A stretch of 37,080 bases of DNA from Halovivax sp. (GCA_007119345.1 SKPV01000158.1:1-37080), one strand, 5' to 3'; positions 8,143-15,315 are shown, numbered from the stretch's first letter. Numbers and translations are program-made. Notes: generated by a model from the sequence alone, not told the origin.

Positions 8143-8367
8143 TCACTCCGTCGCGTCCAGCAGTCGGCCGCCGAGCAAGCGCGCCTCCGACGGCGAGAGT
8201 TCGACCGCGATGGCCCGCGGCGCCGCTCCCGGCCCGTCGGTCTCGAGTCGCAGCGTGATCGCCTCGCCGGGTTCGACGTCCGCGGCCGCGTCGACGTCGA
8301 CCATCCCGTTCGCTCCGGCGTACTCGCCGTCAAGGCCGTCGAGGACGCGGTGAAGATTGACGCTCAT
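8143..8367 (-). CDS. Conserved hypothetical small acidic protein
   Basis: A 74-aa protein beginning MSVNLHRVLDGLDGEYAG. An upstream in-frame ATG at 8382 would add five residues, but a TATA-like GATAAA on the forward strand (8390-8395, read as TTTATC on the minus strand) is centred about 25 nt before 8367. That favours a leaderless start at 8367. The product looks like a small beta-rich domain: a VDVDAAADVEPGEAITLRL strand region, then a helix-rich C-terminus (LSPSEARLLGGRLLDATE). I know no function. It leads a two-gene operon with the Bles03-like protein (gap of 9 nt), so the two may cooperate. Confidence 0.7.
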   Translation of the reverse strand: MSVNLHRVLDGLDGEYAGANGMVDVDAAADVEPGEAITLRLETDGPGAAPRAIAVELSPSEARLLGGRLLDATE

Positions 8368-8522
8368 GGATCCGCGTTCCACCCGGACGGATAAACCGGT
8401 ACGCCAACCGGAGTGAAAGTGGAATCGAGCGACGGGGCCGGGACGCTAACCCGGCGCCGCACCAGCGGGGACGGTGGCCGCACACGACGGGCCCGCCGCG
8501 GCGTTTCGAGAACAGGCCCGGA

Positions 8523-8599
8523 ATATCGGAATCTTTCGTCGAAGTCCGAAAGCCGAACGCGATATCGGAAACTTCCGAAACGGTCGAGGGGCGTTTATC
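8523..8599 (+). promoter_or_regulatory. Direct and inverted repeats upstream of a TATA box (operator candidate)
   Basis: An ATATCGGAA(T/A)CTT(C)CG element occurs twice, at 8523-8537 and 8562-8577, 39 nt apart. The second copy contains a perfect inverted repeat TCGGAA-AC-TTCCGA (8565-8578). It lies just upstream of TTTATC (8594-8599), centred about 27 nt before the GTG at 8624. The arrangement suits a dimeric regulator binding next to the BRE/TATA of the 130-aa gene. Confidence 0.45.
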
Positions 8600-8623
8600 C
8601 GGGAACTCGACGAAGAACGAGTC

Positions 8624-9016
8624 GTGTCCCAGCCGACGACGGTCGACGCCGAGACGCTGCGAACGCGAATCCGCGAGTACCTCGAACGCGCCGGTCACGA
8701 CGGCGACGCGGAGCGGATCGCCCAGCGGCTGGCGAGAGCCCACGCGCAGGGAACGAAAGTCGTCGGTTTCCGCCGGCGGGGCCGCGAGGTCGTCCTGTAC
8801 GAGGCCGCCGACCCGGACGGCCCGTCGGAACTGTCCCTCCACCGGGTCGGGCGGTCCGGTCGACTCACTCGGTCGGGGACGATCGGTCGAAACGGAAATC
8901 TCGGCCGTTGGCTCGCAGCCCACCGCTACTACCTGGAGTGGGTGCGACCCGACCTGCGGGCCGCTTCGTCCGGACGTGACGGCGACGCGGTCACGAGCCG
9001 CCCCGCTCACCGCTAG
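8624..9016 (+). CDS. Haloarchaeal orphan protein, 130 aa
   Basis: I chose the GTG at 8624 (product MSQPTTVDAETL) because a TTTATC box lies 27 nt upstream. A longer frame from ATG 8474 would extend through that promoter. The protein is soluble: a helical N-terminus (TRIREYLERAGHDGDAERIA), a beta section (TKVVGFRRRGREVVLYEA), and a C-terminal WLAAHRYYLEWVRPDL helix rich in aromatic residues. It is less acidic than its neighbours. I do not recognise a family or a DNA-binding motif. Its stop codon overlaps that of the convergent VOC gene within one CTAG (9013-9016). The repeats upstream suggest it is specifically regulated. Confidence 0.6.
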   Translation: MSQPTTVDAETLRTRIREYLERAGHDGDAERIAQRLARAHAQGTKVVGFRRRGREVVLYEAADPDGPSELSLHRVGRSGRLTRSGTIGRNGNLGRWLAAHRYYLEWVRPDLRAASSGRDGDAVTSRPAHR

Positions 9017-9417
9017 TGGATCTTCAACTCGACGCGCCGCCCGTCGGGATCGCGGACGTACGCCGCCCACGCGCGGCCGTAGGCGCCGTAGCGCTCGTAG
9101 GGTTCGCCCGACTCGGCCTCGATGCCCTCCTCGCGCAGCGAATCGAGGAGGGCGTCGAGTTCCTCGCGAGAGTCCGTCTCGCCCGAGCGCACCAGTAAAC
9201 AGAGATGCTCGCCGCCGACGTCGATCTCCTCGTCCGTCGGAACGAGGTGGACGTGACGACCGCCGGCGACGACGGCGACGTACGGAACTTCGCCGGCATC
9301 GAAGCGCCCCCGGTCGCGGACGGACATCCCGAGGAGATCGCGGTAGAACTCGAGGGCTCGGTCGAGGTCGTGCACGCGGATCGCGACGTGGTCGAGGTCG
9401 ACGACGTCGATGGTCAT
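9013..9417 (-). CDS. VOC family (glyoxalase-fold) protein
   Basis: A 134-aa single-chain vicinal-oxygen-chelate protein. The N-terminal beta-alpha-beta module reads DHVAIRVHDLDRALEFYRDL with a candidate metal ligand H10. The second module has H71 (GGEHLCLLV) and the terminal strand RDPDGRRVELKIH with E130, giving the His/His/Glu set expected for a metal-binding glyoxalase or dioxygenase-type enzyme. The substrate cannot be assigned: this superfamily covers glyoxalase I, ring-cleavage dioxygenases and resistance proteins. The stop codon shares CTAG with the gene on the other strand. Start at ATG 9417 is the natural VOC start (MTIDVVDLDHVA). Confidence 0.88.
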   Translation of the reverse strand: MTIDVVDLDHVAIRVHDLDRALEFYRDLLGMSVRDRGRFDAGEVPYVAVVAGGRHVHLVPTDEEIDVGGEHLCLLVRSGETDSREELDALLDSLREEGIEAESGEPYERYGAYGRAWAAYVRDPDGRRVELKIH

Positions 9418-9557
9418 ACCGAGACACGCACGCTCCGGGGCTTAGCCGTTCGGGTGGTGGCCGCAGGGGCCGCTCCGCACGGACCCGGTCGATCGCGGTG
9501 CCGTCATGTAACTCGTCCAAAATGTTTAAAAGTGATTGGGAGCTACCAGCTATTACC

Positions 9558-10442
9558 ATGGACGACACGGACGCGGGCAGGAGCTGTCCGGAGTGCGCCG
9601 GACGGCTCCGGAACGTGAAGACGGAAACGTGCTGTGAAGAGTGCGGCCTGGTCGTCGCCGAGGATGCGATCGATCGGGGACCGGAGTGGCGCTCGTTCGC
9701 CGACGACGACACGGACCGCCGACGCACCGGGGCGCCCCTGACCAGATCGCGTCACGATCGCGGCCTCTCGACCGAGATCGGGTACGAGGCGACGGGTCGC
9801 ATCACCGGCCGCAAGCGTCGCCGACTGGCGCGCATGCGACGGGAGCACAGCCGGGCCCAGATCGCGACGAAAGCCGACAGCAACCTCGTCACTGGATTCT
9901 CGGAGATCCGACGGCTGATCGACGATCTCGCGCTGCCGGTCGACGCCCGCGAACAGGCCTGTCAGCTCTTCAAGTCGGCCCAGGACGAGGACCTCCTCCG
10001 GGGACGGTCGATCGAGGGGTTCTCGGCCGCGGCGGTGTACGCCGTCGGCCGAACGCGCTCGGTCGCTCGCACCGTCGACGAGGTCGTCGCCCAGGCCGTC
10101 GCGACCGAAGCCGAGTTCAAGGCGGCCTACCGCGCGCTCAACCGCGAGCTCGGCCTGCCGGTCGGACCGATTCACCCGACCGAGTACCTCCCCCGATTCG
10201 CCTCGGAGCTCGACCTCGGCACCGACGTGGAGCGCCTCGCCGACGAGTACGTCGAGCGGCTGGAGGAGGTCGACGCAATCGCCGGCCGAAATCCGAGCGG
10301 CGTCGCGGCGGCGTGTCTCTACGCCGCGGCGCGAGAGCGCGACTGCGCGGTCACGCAAGTCGAGGCCGGCGAGGTCGCCGACGTCTCGCCGGTGACCATT
10401 CGAAAATCGGTCCACCGCCTGGAGGAGCTAGAGGAACGCTGA
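9558..10442 (+). CDS. tfb: Transcription initiation factor IIB (TFB)
   Basis: A 294-aa general transcription factor that bridges TBP at the TATA/BRE and RNA polymerase. It has an N-terminal zinc ribbon (C10, C13, C25 or C26, C29), a B-reader/linker with GPEWRSF (41-47) and TGAPLTRSRHDRGLSTEIG (57-75), then two cyclin-like repeats (about 105-195 and 200-294). The ATG at 9558 is supported by TTTAAAA (9525-9531), centred 30 nt upstream; longer upstream frames read through the promoter. Haloarchaea encode several TFBs, so this is one member of a set and its promoter specificity is unknown. The split SHOCT gene follows immediately. Confidence 0.96.
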   Translation: MDDTDAGRSCPECAGRLRNVKTETCCEECGLVVAEDAIDRGPEWRSFADDDTDRRRTGAPLTRSRHDRGLSTEIGYEATGRITGRKRRRLARMRREHSRAQIATKADSNLVTGFSEIRRLIDDLALPVDAREQACQLFKSAQDEDLLRGRSIEGFSAAAVYAVGRTRSVARTVDEVVAQAVATEAEFKAAYRALNRELGLPVGPIHPTEYLPRFASELDLGTDVERLADEYVERLEEVDAIAGRNPSGVAAACLYAAARERDCAVTQVEAGEVADVSPVTIRKSVHRLEELEER

Positions 10443-10449
10443 CGCCGAG

Positions 10450-10599
10450 GTGGCCGCGGTGGCCGTCGCGACGCTCCCGCGCGCCATCCTCTCGGTCGTC
10501 GGCGCGAACTGGCAGCTTGGCGTCGCGCTCGTCGTCGTCGGCCGGCTGCTCGTTCTGGCCGTCGCGATACCCGCGGGCGCGCTCGGAACCGAGGCCTAG
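10450..10599 (+). pseudogene. Membrane half of an SHOCT protein, ended by an in-frame TAG
   Basis: A GTG-started frame encodes 49 residues with two hydrophobic stretches (containing RAILSVVGANW and GVALVVVGRLLVLAVAIPAG), then meets TAG at 10597-10599. The same frame continues without shift into the SHOCT-domain ORF at 10618. Haloarchaeal SHOCT proteins usually have exactly this order, one or two membrane helices then a C-terminal SHOCT helix pair, in one chain. This therefore looks like one gene broken by a nonsense mutation. The alternative is two genes, since GAGGAGGT precedes the downstream ATG. The frame starts 7 nt after the tfb stop. Confidence 0.5.
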
Positions 10600-10617
10600 C
10601 TCGAGGAGGTGGAAGCG

Positions 10618-10812
10618 ATGGGGCGAGCCACGGAGACGACGCCGAGCGGACCGTCCCGCGACGCCGGGACCAGCGCGGACGCCGACACCGTCGACGCGCT
10701 CGAAACGCCGCGAGAGCGGTACGTCCGTGGCGAGATCGGCGAGGCCGAATCGAAGCGTCGCGTCGATCGATTGCTCGACACCGATCCCGGAAAGTCGGGT
10801 CTCCGACGCTGA
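10618..10812 (+). CDS. SHOCT-domain small protein
   Basis: A 64-aa product from ATG 10618, preceded by a good Shine-Dalgarno sequence GAGGAGGT (10603-10610). The N-terminal half is low-complexity and polar. The C-terminal half is a clear SHOCT (short C-terminal) motif: ALETPRERYVRGEIGEAES, then KRRVDRLLDTD. SHOCT segments are oligomerisation or interaction modules, usually attached to membrane helices. Here the membrane helices are encoded just upstream in the same frame but separated by TAG. It may survive as a soluble fragment translated from its own ribosome binding site, or be the relic of a broken gene. Confidence 0.65.
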   Translation: MGRATETTPSGPSRDAGTSADADTVDALETPRERYVRGEIGEAESKRRVDRLLDTDPGKSGLRR

Positions 10813-10891
10813 ACCCGATACGACCGGCGAGGCGGCGTGGGACCGAGAGCGAGGTCGCTGACAGGGGAAGCGGACGGCCGATCCGCCCTCC

Positions 10892-12994
10892 TCACGTCGT
10901 CCGCAGGTGGTCGGTCTTCGGCTCGTAAACCTCGCCTTTCTGTTTGAGCTTGTCGATCTCGTGTTCGGCCTTCGACTCGTCCATGCCGATCTCGCCGGCT
11001 CGTTCGAGGACAACGTCGATCGGCGCGCCGTCGTCGTACTCCTCCTCGACGTCCGCGATCAGCATCTTGATGTTCTTGATCCGGTCTCGCTGGGACTTCG
11101 AGGTGCCGGCCTCGACGATGTCGGCGTCGAACTCGCCCGTCTCGGGGTCGACGCCGATGTCTTGCAGACAGGCCCTGGTGATCTCGATGATCCGTTCGGC
11201 GTCCTCGGGCTCGACCGTGTCCGAGAGCCGGATCCGAGCGCTCGCCTCCGCGAGCCGGACGAGCGCCTCGAGCTGGCGAGCCGTGACCGGCACCGGGGCG
11301 TCCTCGTCGACGCCTTTCGACCGGAGGTCGACGTAGAAGTCCCGGATCGCCTCGCGGGCCTCCACCGTCATCCGCGGGTGGCAGTTCTGCTTGGCGTACG
11401 CGACGTACTTGCGGAGGAGGTCGGCGTCGATCGCCGGGTCGACCGAGCCGGTCATCTCCTCGATCTCCTCGACGCTGACGTCCAGCGAGTTCAGCTCCTC
11501 GCGCCGGGTCGTCAGCTCGCCCGCGTAGTTGGTCCGGAGGATGTGCTCGGCGAGGTTGCGGTCCTTCTCGACGTCGGGCTGGTCCGTGACCGTGAAGATG
11601 AGGTCGAACCGCGAGATGAGCGCCGGCTCGAGCTCGATCTGCTCGCCGATCGGCTCGTACTGGTCGAACCGCCCGTACTTGGGGTTCGCGGCGCCCAGCA
11701 GCGAACAGCGGGACTTCAGGGTGGCGTTGATTCCTGCTTTAGAAACTGAGATTTTCTGCTGTTCGAGTGCCTCATGCATAGCACTTCGATCCTCCGGTCT
11801 CATTTTATCGAGTTCGTCGACCGCGGCGATCCCCCGGTCGGCGAGCACGAGCGCGCCCGCCTCGAGCGACCACTGGTCGCCGTCACCGAAGTCGTCGCGG
11901 ACCGCAGCGGCGGTAAGTCCTGCCGACGAGGAACCTTTGCCGGAGGTGTACACCGAGCGCGGGGCGATGTTTTGGATGTACGACAGCATTTGCGACTTAC
12001 CAGTACCCGGGTCACCGATCAGCAGCATGTGCAGATCGCCCCTGATCCGCGAGCCGTCGGGGAGGTGCTTGGTGACTCCGGAGAACAGCTGGAGCATCAT
12101 CGCGAGCTTCTCCTGCTCGTAGCCGTAGATGGAGGGCGCGATGGAGTCGACCATCCGCTCGTAGATGTCCTCCGAGTCCGAGAGGCGGACGATCTCCCGC
12201 TTGTCCTCGTCGGTGATGTCCATGTCCTCGAACTGCTCCTCGTCGACCTCGACGGACATCCCCTCCATGTAGAAGTCGAAGACGGGCGAGGGATCCTGCT
12301 GGTTGCCCTGCTGTTCGAGCCGGAGGACGCCCGTGGCCGAGACGTGGTCGCCCGGGGTCACCTCGCCGGTGATGTCGTCCTCGATGTTGACGTCGAGCGA
12401 CTGGGGCGTCTCGCCGCCGCGGAGGCCCTCCGGGCTCTCCTGGATGCGGAGCTTCTGGGAGTCGACGAACTCGGACTGGTCGAAGTTGACGCGGAACGGA
12501 CCCTGGCGTTCACAGCCCTGGCACTCGTGGGGCTCCTGGAAGTCACCGGTCGACTGCGGCACGCGTGAGAGGGTGCCACAGAGCTGGCACTCGAAGGCCG
12601 CTTCCTCGATCTTGGGCCGAACGTCGGTGGCCTTGCGGACGATCCCGTGGACCTCCACGAGCGAGTTCATGTGTCGCGAGCGGATCTCGCGGATCTCCGG
12701 CGACTCGGTGGCGGGGAGGTTTCGAACGCGGACGTGCGCGCGCCCGAGCGAGACGTCGATCGGGAGGTCGTACAGTCGTAACGCCTCCTCGGCGTACTCC
12801 CGGAGCTGTTCGGGCTGGGCGAGGAAGTCGTCGGCCAGGTCCGGGTCGTACCGGTAGAGATCGTCGAAGTCGACGTGCAGCGAGCGCTGTTCCGCCGGGT
12901 AGCGCCGTGCGAGCTCCTTGATCTCGGCGTCGTAGTAGTTTCGGAAGAACTGCTCGAAGGCGTCGATCAGTTCGACGTTGCCCGCTTGCGCCAT
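10892..12994 (-). CDS. mcm: Replicative DNA helicase Mcm (intein-free)
   Basis: A 700-aa MCM protein forming the hexameric 3'-5' replicative helicase. Visible features are the N-terminal domain with a four-cysteine zinc finger (C136, C139, C158, C161), Walker A GDPGTGKSQ (327-335), Walker B DELDKM (393-398), sensor 1 AAN (435-437), the arginine finger SRFD (461-464) and a C-terminal winged-helix domain (about 620-700). TTTATG (13021-13026, minus strand) is centred about 29 nt before the ATG, supporting the start. No intein is present. However, codons around Walker A, the GKGSSSAGLT loop and Walker B through SKAGI are unusually A/T-ending compared with the rest of the gene, notably at 11732-11813. 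Confidence 0.97.
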   Translation of the reverse strand: MAQAGNVELIDAFEQFFRNYYDAEIKELARRYPAEQRSLHVDFDDLYRYDPDLADDFLAQPEQLREYAEEALRLYDLPIDVSLGRAHVRVRNLPATESPEIREIRSRHMNSLVEVHGIVRKATDVRPKIEEAAFECQLCGTLSRVPQSTGDFQEPHECQGCERQGPFRVNFDQSEFVDSQKLRIQESPEGLRGGETPQSLDVNIEDDITGEVTPGDHVSATGVLRLEQQGNQQDPSPVFDFYMEGMSVEVDEEQFEDMDITDEDKREIVRLSDSEDIYERMVDSIAPSIYGYEQEKLAMMLQLFSGVTKHLPDGSRIRGDLHMLLIGDPGTGKSQMLSYIQNIAPRSVYTSGKGSSSAGLTAAAVRDDFGDGDQWSLEAGALVLADRGIAAVDELDKMRPEDRSAMHEALEQQKISVSKAGINATLKSRCSLLGAANPKYGRFDQYEPIGEQIELEPALISRFDLIFTVTDQPDVEKDRNLAEHILRTNYAGELTTRREELNSLDVSVEEIEEMTGSVDPAIDADLLRKYVAYAKQNCHPRMTVEAREAIRDFYVDLRSKGVDEDAPVPVTARQLEALVRLAEASARIRLSDTVEPEDAERIIEITRACLQDIGVDPETGEFDADIVEAGTSKSQRDRIKNIKMLIADVEEEYDDGAPIDVVLERAGEIGMDESKAEHEIDKLKQKGEVYEPKTDHLRTT

Positions 12995-13020
12995 TGCAAC
13001 TCCCTACGGTCCCCATCACT

Positions 13021-13265
13021 CATAAATCGTCGTGAACTGCGGTGGTACTAGAGCGACCGACCGTCTCCGTCGCCGACACCTCCTCGGATTCGACGCGGGC
13101 GAGTACGGCGCCGATACGCTCCACGACTCGTCGCGGGCGACTGCTGTCAACAATCGTCGACGAACGAGCGATCGCGCGGACGGCGAGGTCGGCCGGCCGC
13201 GGGGCGGGAATCGTGGCGCCGCAGGTGACGGTTCAGCCGACGGTATCTGGCAACAGGCTTAAATA
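13021..13265. promoter_or_regulatory. Divergent promoter region, mcm and conditioned-medium-induced gene
   Basis: The mcm TATA-like box (13021-13026, minus) and TTAAATA (13259-13265, plus) lie at opposite ends, each about 28-29 nt from its ATG. The roughly 230 nt between them show no convincing gene. Two overlapping plus-strand frames are Arg/Ser/Thr-rich, with codon use unlike real genes here. I see no strong palindrome and no origin-like repeat. Confidence 0.55.
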
Positions 13266-13289
13266 GCCGCATGTCGCGAGTAGCCACCC

Positions 13290-13877
13290 ATGAACGAGAA
13301 AACCGAGGAATTGCGGGAGATTTTCACCAACGTGACCGACGAGGAGACGGTCACGGAGTCCCAGGAGGAAGGACGGGGCTCGCTGGAGCAGGACGAGCGG
13401 ACGGTCGAGGAGCGCCTGGAGAGCGTCATCGAACAGATGCGCGAGCGCTACGGGTTCGACACGCCGTTCGCGACCGACGAGCTGATCGAGCTCGCGACGC
13501 TGTTCTACGACGGCGAGTCCGACGACGAGATCGCCGACGAACTCGGCGCCGACGCCGACGAAGTGTTCTCGGCCCGACTATCGGTGCACCTCGTCCGCGA
13601 CGACGACGCCGACGGCGTCGACCTCGCGGCGATCCGGGAACCGGAGGCCGACGACGCCGCGCTCGCCGAGGAGTACGGCGTCTCCGCGGACGAGATCCGA
13701 CGCTACCGGGAGGTCGCCGCGGCGACGGCGGAGTCGCGGGCGGCCAACGACCGCTACCGAGACGAGTTCGACAGCATCCTGGCGGACGCCGACATCGCCG
13801 GACGGATGACGACCGACGTCCGCGAGGACGGCCTCGAGGACGCGACCGAGGGGATGGAGACCGACGTCTCGTTCTGA
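13290..13877 (+). CDS. Conditioned medium-induced protein 4 family
   Basis: A 195-aa, very acidic soluble protein. The N-terminus (MNEKTEELREIFTNVTDEET) and a central helix-turn-helix-like stretch (ELIELATLFYDGESDDEIAD followed by ELGADADEVFSARLSVHL) match what I remember as haloarchaeal 'conditioned medium-induced protein 4', a family linked by name to cell-density-dependent expression. A second similar helical repeat (LAEEYGVSADEIRRYREVAA) suggests tandem helix-turn-helix domains, so nucleic-acid binding is possible but unproven. A TTAAATA box 28 nt before the ATG supports a leaderless start. A T-tract 5 nt after the stop may terminate it while also serving as the next gene's promoter. Confidence 0.65.
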   Translation: MNEKTEELREIFTNVTDEETVTESQEEGRGSLEQDERTVEERLESVIEQMRERYGFDTPFATDELIELATLFYDGESDDEIADELGADADEVFSARLSVHLVRDDDADGVDLAAIREPEADDAALAEEYGVSADEIRRYREVAAATAESRAANDRYRDEFDSILADADIAGRMTTDVREDGLEDATEGMETDVSF

Positions 13878-13911
13878 AGGTTTTTCTACCAGGGGGCGGC
13901 CAGGCGGGTCC

Positions 13912-14577
13912 GTGTCCCTGATCACCTTCGCCGAGTTGCGTTCGGCCGCGTACTGTCCGCGCCAGTGTTACTACGACCGGACGAGCGGCGATCGGGAGCC
14001 GCCGACGGGGATCGAGCGCGTCCGCGAGCTCGCGTTCCGGTACGAGGCGTCGCTCGCGGCCGATCACCTGACGCTCGCCGAGGCGCCGATCGAGGTCGAC
14101 CCGGCCGTCTACCAGGCGCGGCTCGCGCGCGTGCGGAGAACAGTTTCGCGCTGGAACGAGCTCTGCGAGCCGGACGGCCGCGACGTGCTGGCGACCGGCC
14201 GCGAGTGTCGAGGCGTGATCCACAAGGTGCTCGCCGATCCGCCGGCGCCGTCGATCGTGTCGACCGGCCGTCCGCCAGAGCGCGGCGTCTGGGAGCCCCA
14301 GTCGATCCACGCCGTCGCCGCGGCGAAGGCGCTGGCCCGGGAGCGAGCGACGTCCGTCGACCACGCGTACGTGGAGTACCCGGCCCACGGCGTCGTTCGC
14401 CGGGTCGAACTGACGACGCGTCGGAAGGCCCGCTACCGCCGGACGCTTCGGACGGTCCGCGAGATCGACGGGCCGCCGCCGCGGACGAGCGATCGCTCGA
14501 AGTGCGACGCCTGCGAGTACGCCCCGAAGTGCGGCGTCCGAACGCGGACGCTGCGCTCGCTACTCGGACGGGGATAG
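13912..14577 (+). CDS. Cas4-like (PD-(D/E)XK / Fe-S) protein, no CRISPR nearby
   Basis: A 221-aa protein with the cysteine layout of Cas4/AddB-type iron-sulfur nucleases: C15 in SAAYCPRQCYY near the N-terminus and C198, C201, C207 (CDACEYAPKC) at the C-terminus, which would hold a 4Fe-4S cluster. The nuclease core is hard to see. Where Cas4 has an Asp after a short strand, this protein reads GVIHKVL (H104). The later strand RRVELTTRRKARYRR lacks an obvious E-x-K. It may be inactive as a nuclease or a diverged family. The GTG at 13912 is supported by a TTTTTCTA element about 28 nt upstream. No CRISPR array or other cas gene is visible. Confidence 0.7.
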   Translation: MSLITFAELRSAAYCPRQCYYDRTSGDREPPTGIERVRELAFRYEASLAADHLTLAEAPIEVDPAVYQARLARVRRTVSRWNELCEPDGRDVLATGRECRGVIHKVLADPPAPSIVSTGRPPERGVWEPQSIHAVAAAKALARERATSVDHAYVEYPAHGVVRRVELTTRRKARYRRTLRTVREIDGPPPRTSDRSKCDACEYAPKCGVRTRTLRSLLGRG

Positions 14578-14620
14578 CCGCCGATCGGTGGGGTCGACGC
14601 CCGGCGGGCGCGGTCGCCTC

Positions 14621-14714
14621 GGTTCGCCGCGAGCCAGCGTTCGATCTCCTCAGTTCGCCGCGAGCCAGCGTTCGATCTCCTCAGTTCGCCGCGAGCCAGC
14701 GTTCGATCTCGTCG
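14621..14714 (-). repeat. 31-bp x 3 tandem repeat of the sua5 3' end
   Basis: GTTCGCCGCGAGCCAGCG plus the following bases recurs with starts at 14622, 14653 and 14684, an exact 31-bp period. The innermost copy encodes the Sua5 C-terminus (EIERWLAAN and its TGA). The other two lie in the 3' untranslated region, in other frames. It resembles in size, copy number and position (a gene boundary) the unrelated 31-bp triplication before glyS. Confidence 0.9.
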
Positions 14715-15265
14715 GCGCGGGCGCCGCGGCGGTGGACCGTCCCCGAGGAGACGTCGACGACGGTACTCTCGGTGCCGGCAGTTTCGCCGCCGTCGAGGAC
14801 GACCGCGGCCGCCTCGCGCACCGCCGGGTCCACGTCGTCGGCGTGGCGGACGCTCGGCCGCCCGCTGACGTTCGCGCTGGTCGCGGTGATCGGTCGCCCG
14901 GCGCGCTCGCACAGCCGGAGCGCGAGGTCGTGGTCCGGAACGCGCACCCCGACGCGTTCGCGGCCCGCGGTGAGTTCGTCCGGAACCGACTCGCGGCGCC
15001 GACAGAGGACGGTGACGGGGCCGGGGAGGAACGCGGCCATGAACCGCCGTTCGCGGTCGGTCGCGCGCACGTGCTCCAAGGCGGTCGGTACGGACGGGAC
15101 GGCCAGCGAGACGGGGTTCGACCGGTCCCGGTCTTTCACCTCGAAGACGCGTTCGACGGCCGCCGGGTCGAGGGCGTCCGCGGCGAGTCCGTAGACGGTC
15201 TCGGTCGGGTAGACGACGAGCTCGCCGTCGGCGATCGCGTCCGCGGCGTCCCGGATCGTTCCCAT
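14681..15265 (-). CDS. sua5: L-threonylcarbamoyladenylate synthase (Sua5/YciO/YrdC)
   Basis: A 194-aa cytoplasmic enzyme making threonylcarbamoyl-AMP from threonine, bicarbonate and ATP, the first step of t6A37 tRNA modification. The signature GELVVYPTETVYGLAADAL, KDRDRSNPVSL, FLPGPVTVL and ITATSANVSGRPS are all present, with the expected order and spacing. Length fits the YrdC domain alone; the extra Sua5 C-terminal domain is absent. I chose ATG 15265 (MGTIRDAADAIADGE); a longer upstream extension is basic and reads through the promoter. The last codons and stop lie in the first copy of a 31-bp tandem repeat, so the 3' end has been duplicated without changing the protein. Confidence 0.93.
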   Translation of the reverse strand: MGTIRDAADAIADGELVVYPTETVYGLAADALDPAAVERVFEVKDRDRSNPVSLAVPSVPTALEHVRATDRERRFMAAFLPGPVTVLCRRRESVPDELTAGRERVGVRVPDHDLALRLCERAGRPITATSANVSGRPSVRHADDVDPAVREAAAVVLDGGETAGTESTVVDVSSGTVHRRGARADEIERWLAAN

Positions 15266-15315
15266 GGACGTGGATCGGGCGATCGGAGCGAAAAAGGTGG
15301 CGTTCCCGCGACCGA

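Noticed and set aside
8474..8623. Longer N-terminus for the 130-aa orphan from ATG 8474
   Set aside because: The extra 50 codons read through the ATATCGGAA repeats and TATA-like box, and have basic composition unlike the rest.
10597..10599. TAG decoded as pyrrolysine in the SHOCT gene
   Set aside because: I know of no pyrrolysine machinery expected in typical haloarchaea, and none is visible here; a nonsense mutation or two genes is simpler.
13032..13266. Two overlapping plus-strand frames between mcm and the next gene
   Set aside because: They are Arg/Ser/Thr-rich, and both read through the TATA box of the following gene. No family is recognisable.
13912..14577. Evidence for a CRISPR-Cas locus because of the Cas4-like protein
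   Set aside because: No direct-repeat array and no other cas gene occur anywhere in the window; the 31-bp repeats are adjacent copies without spacers.
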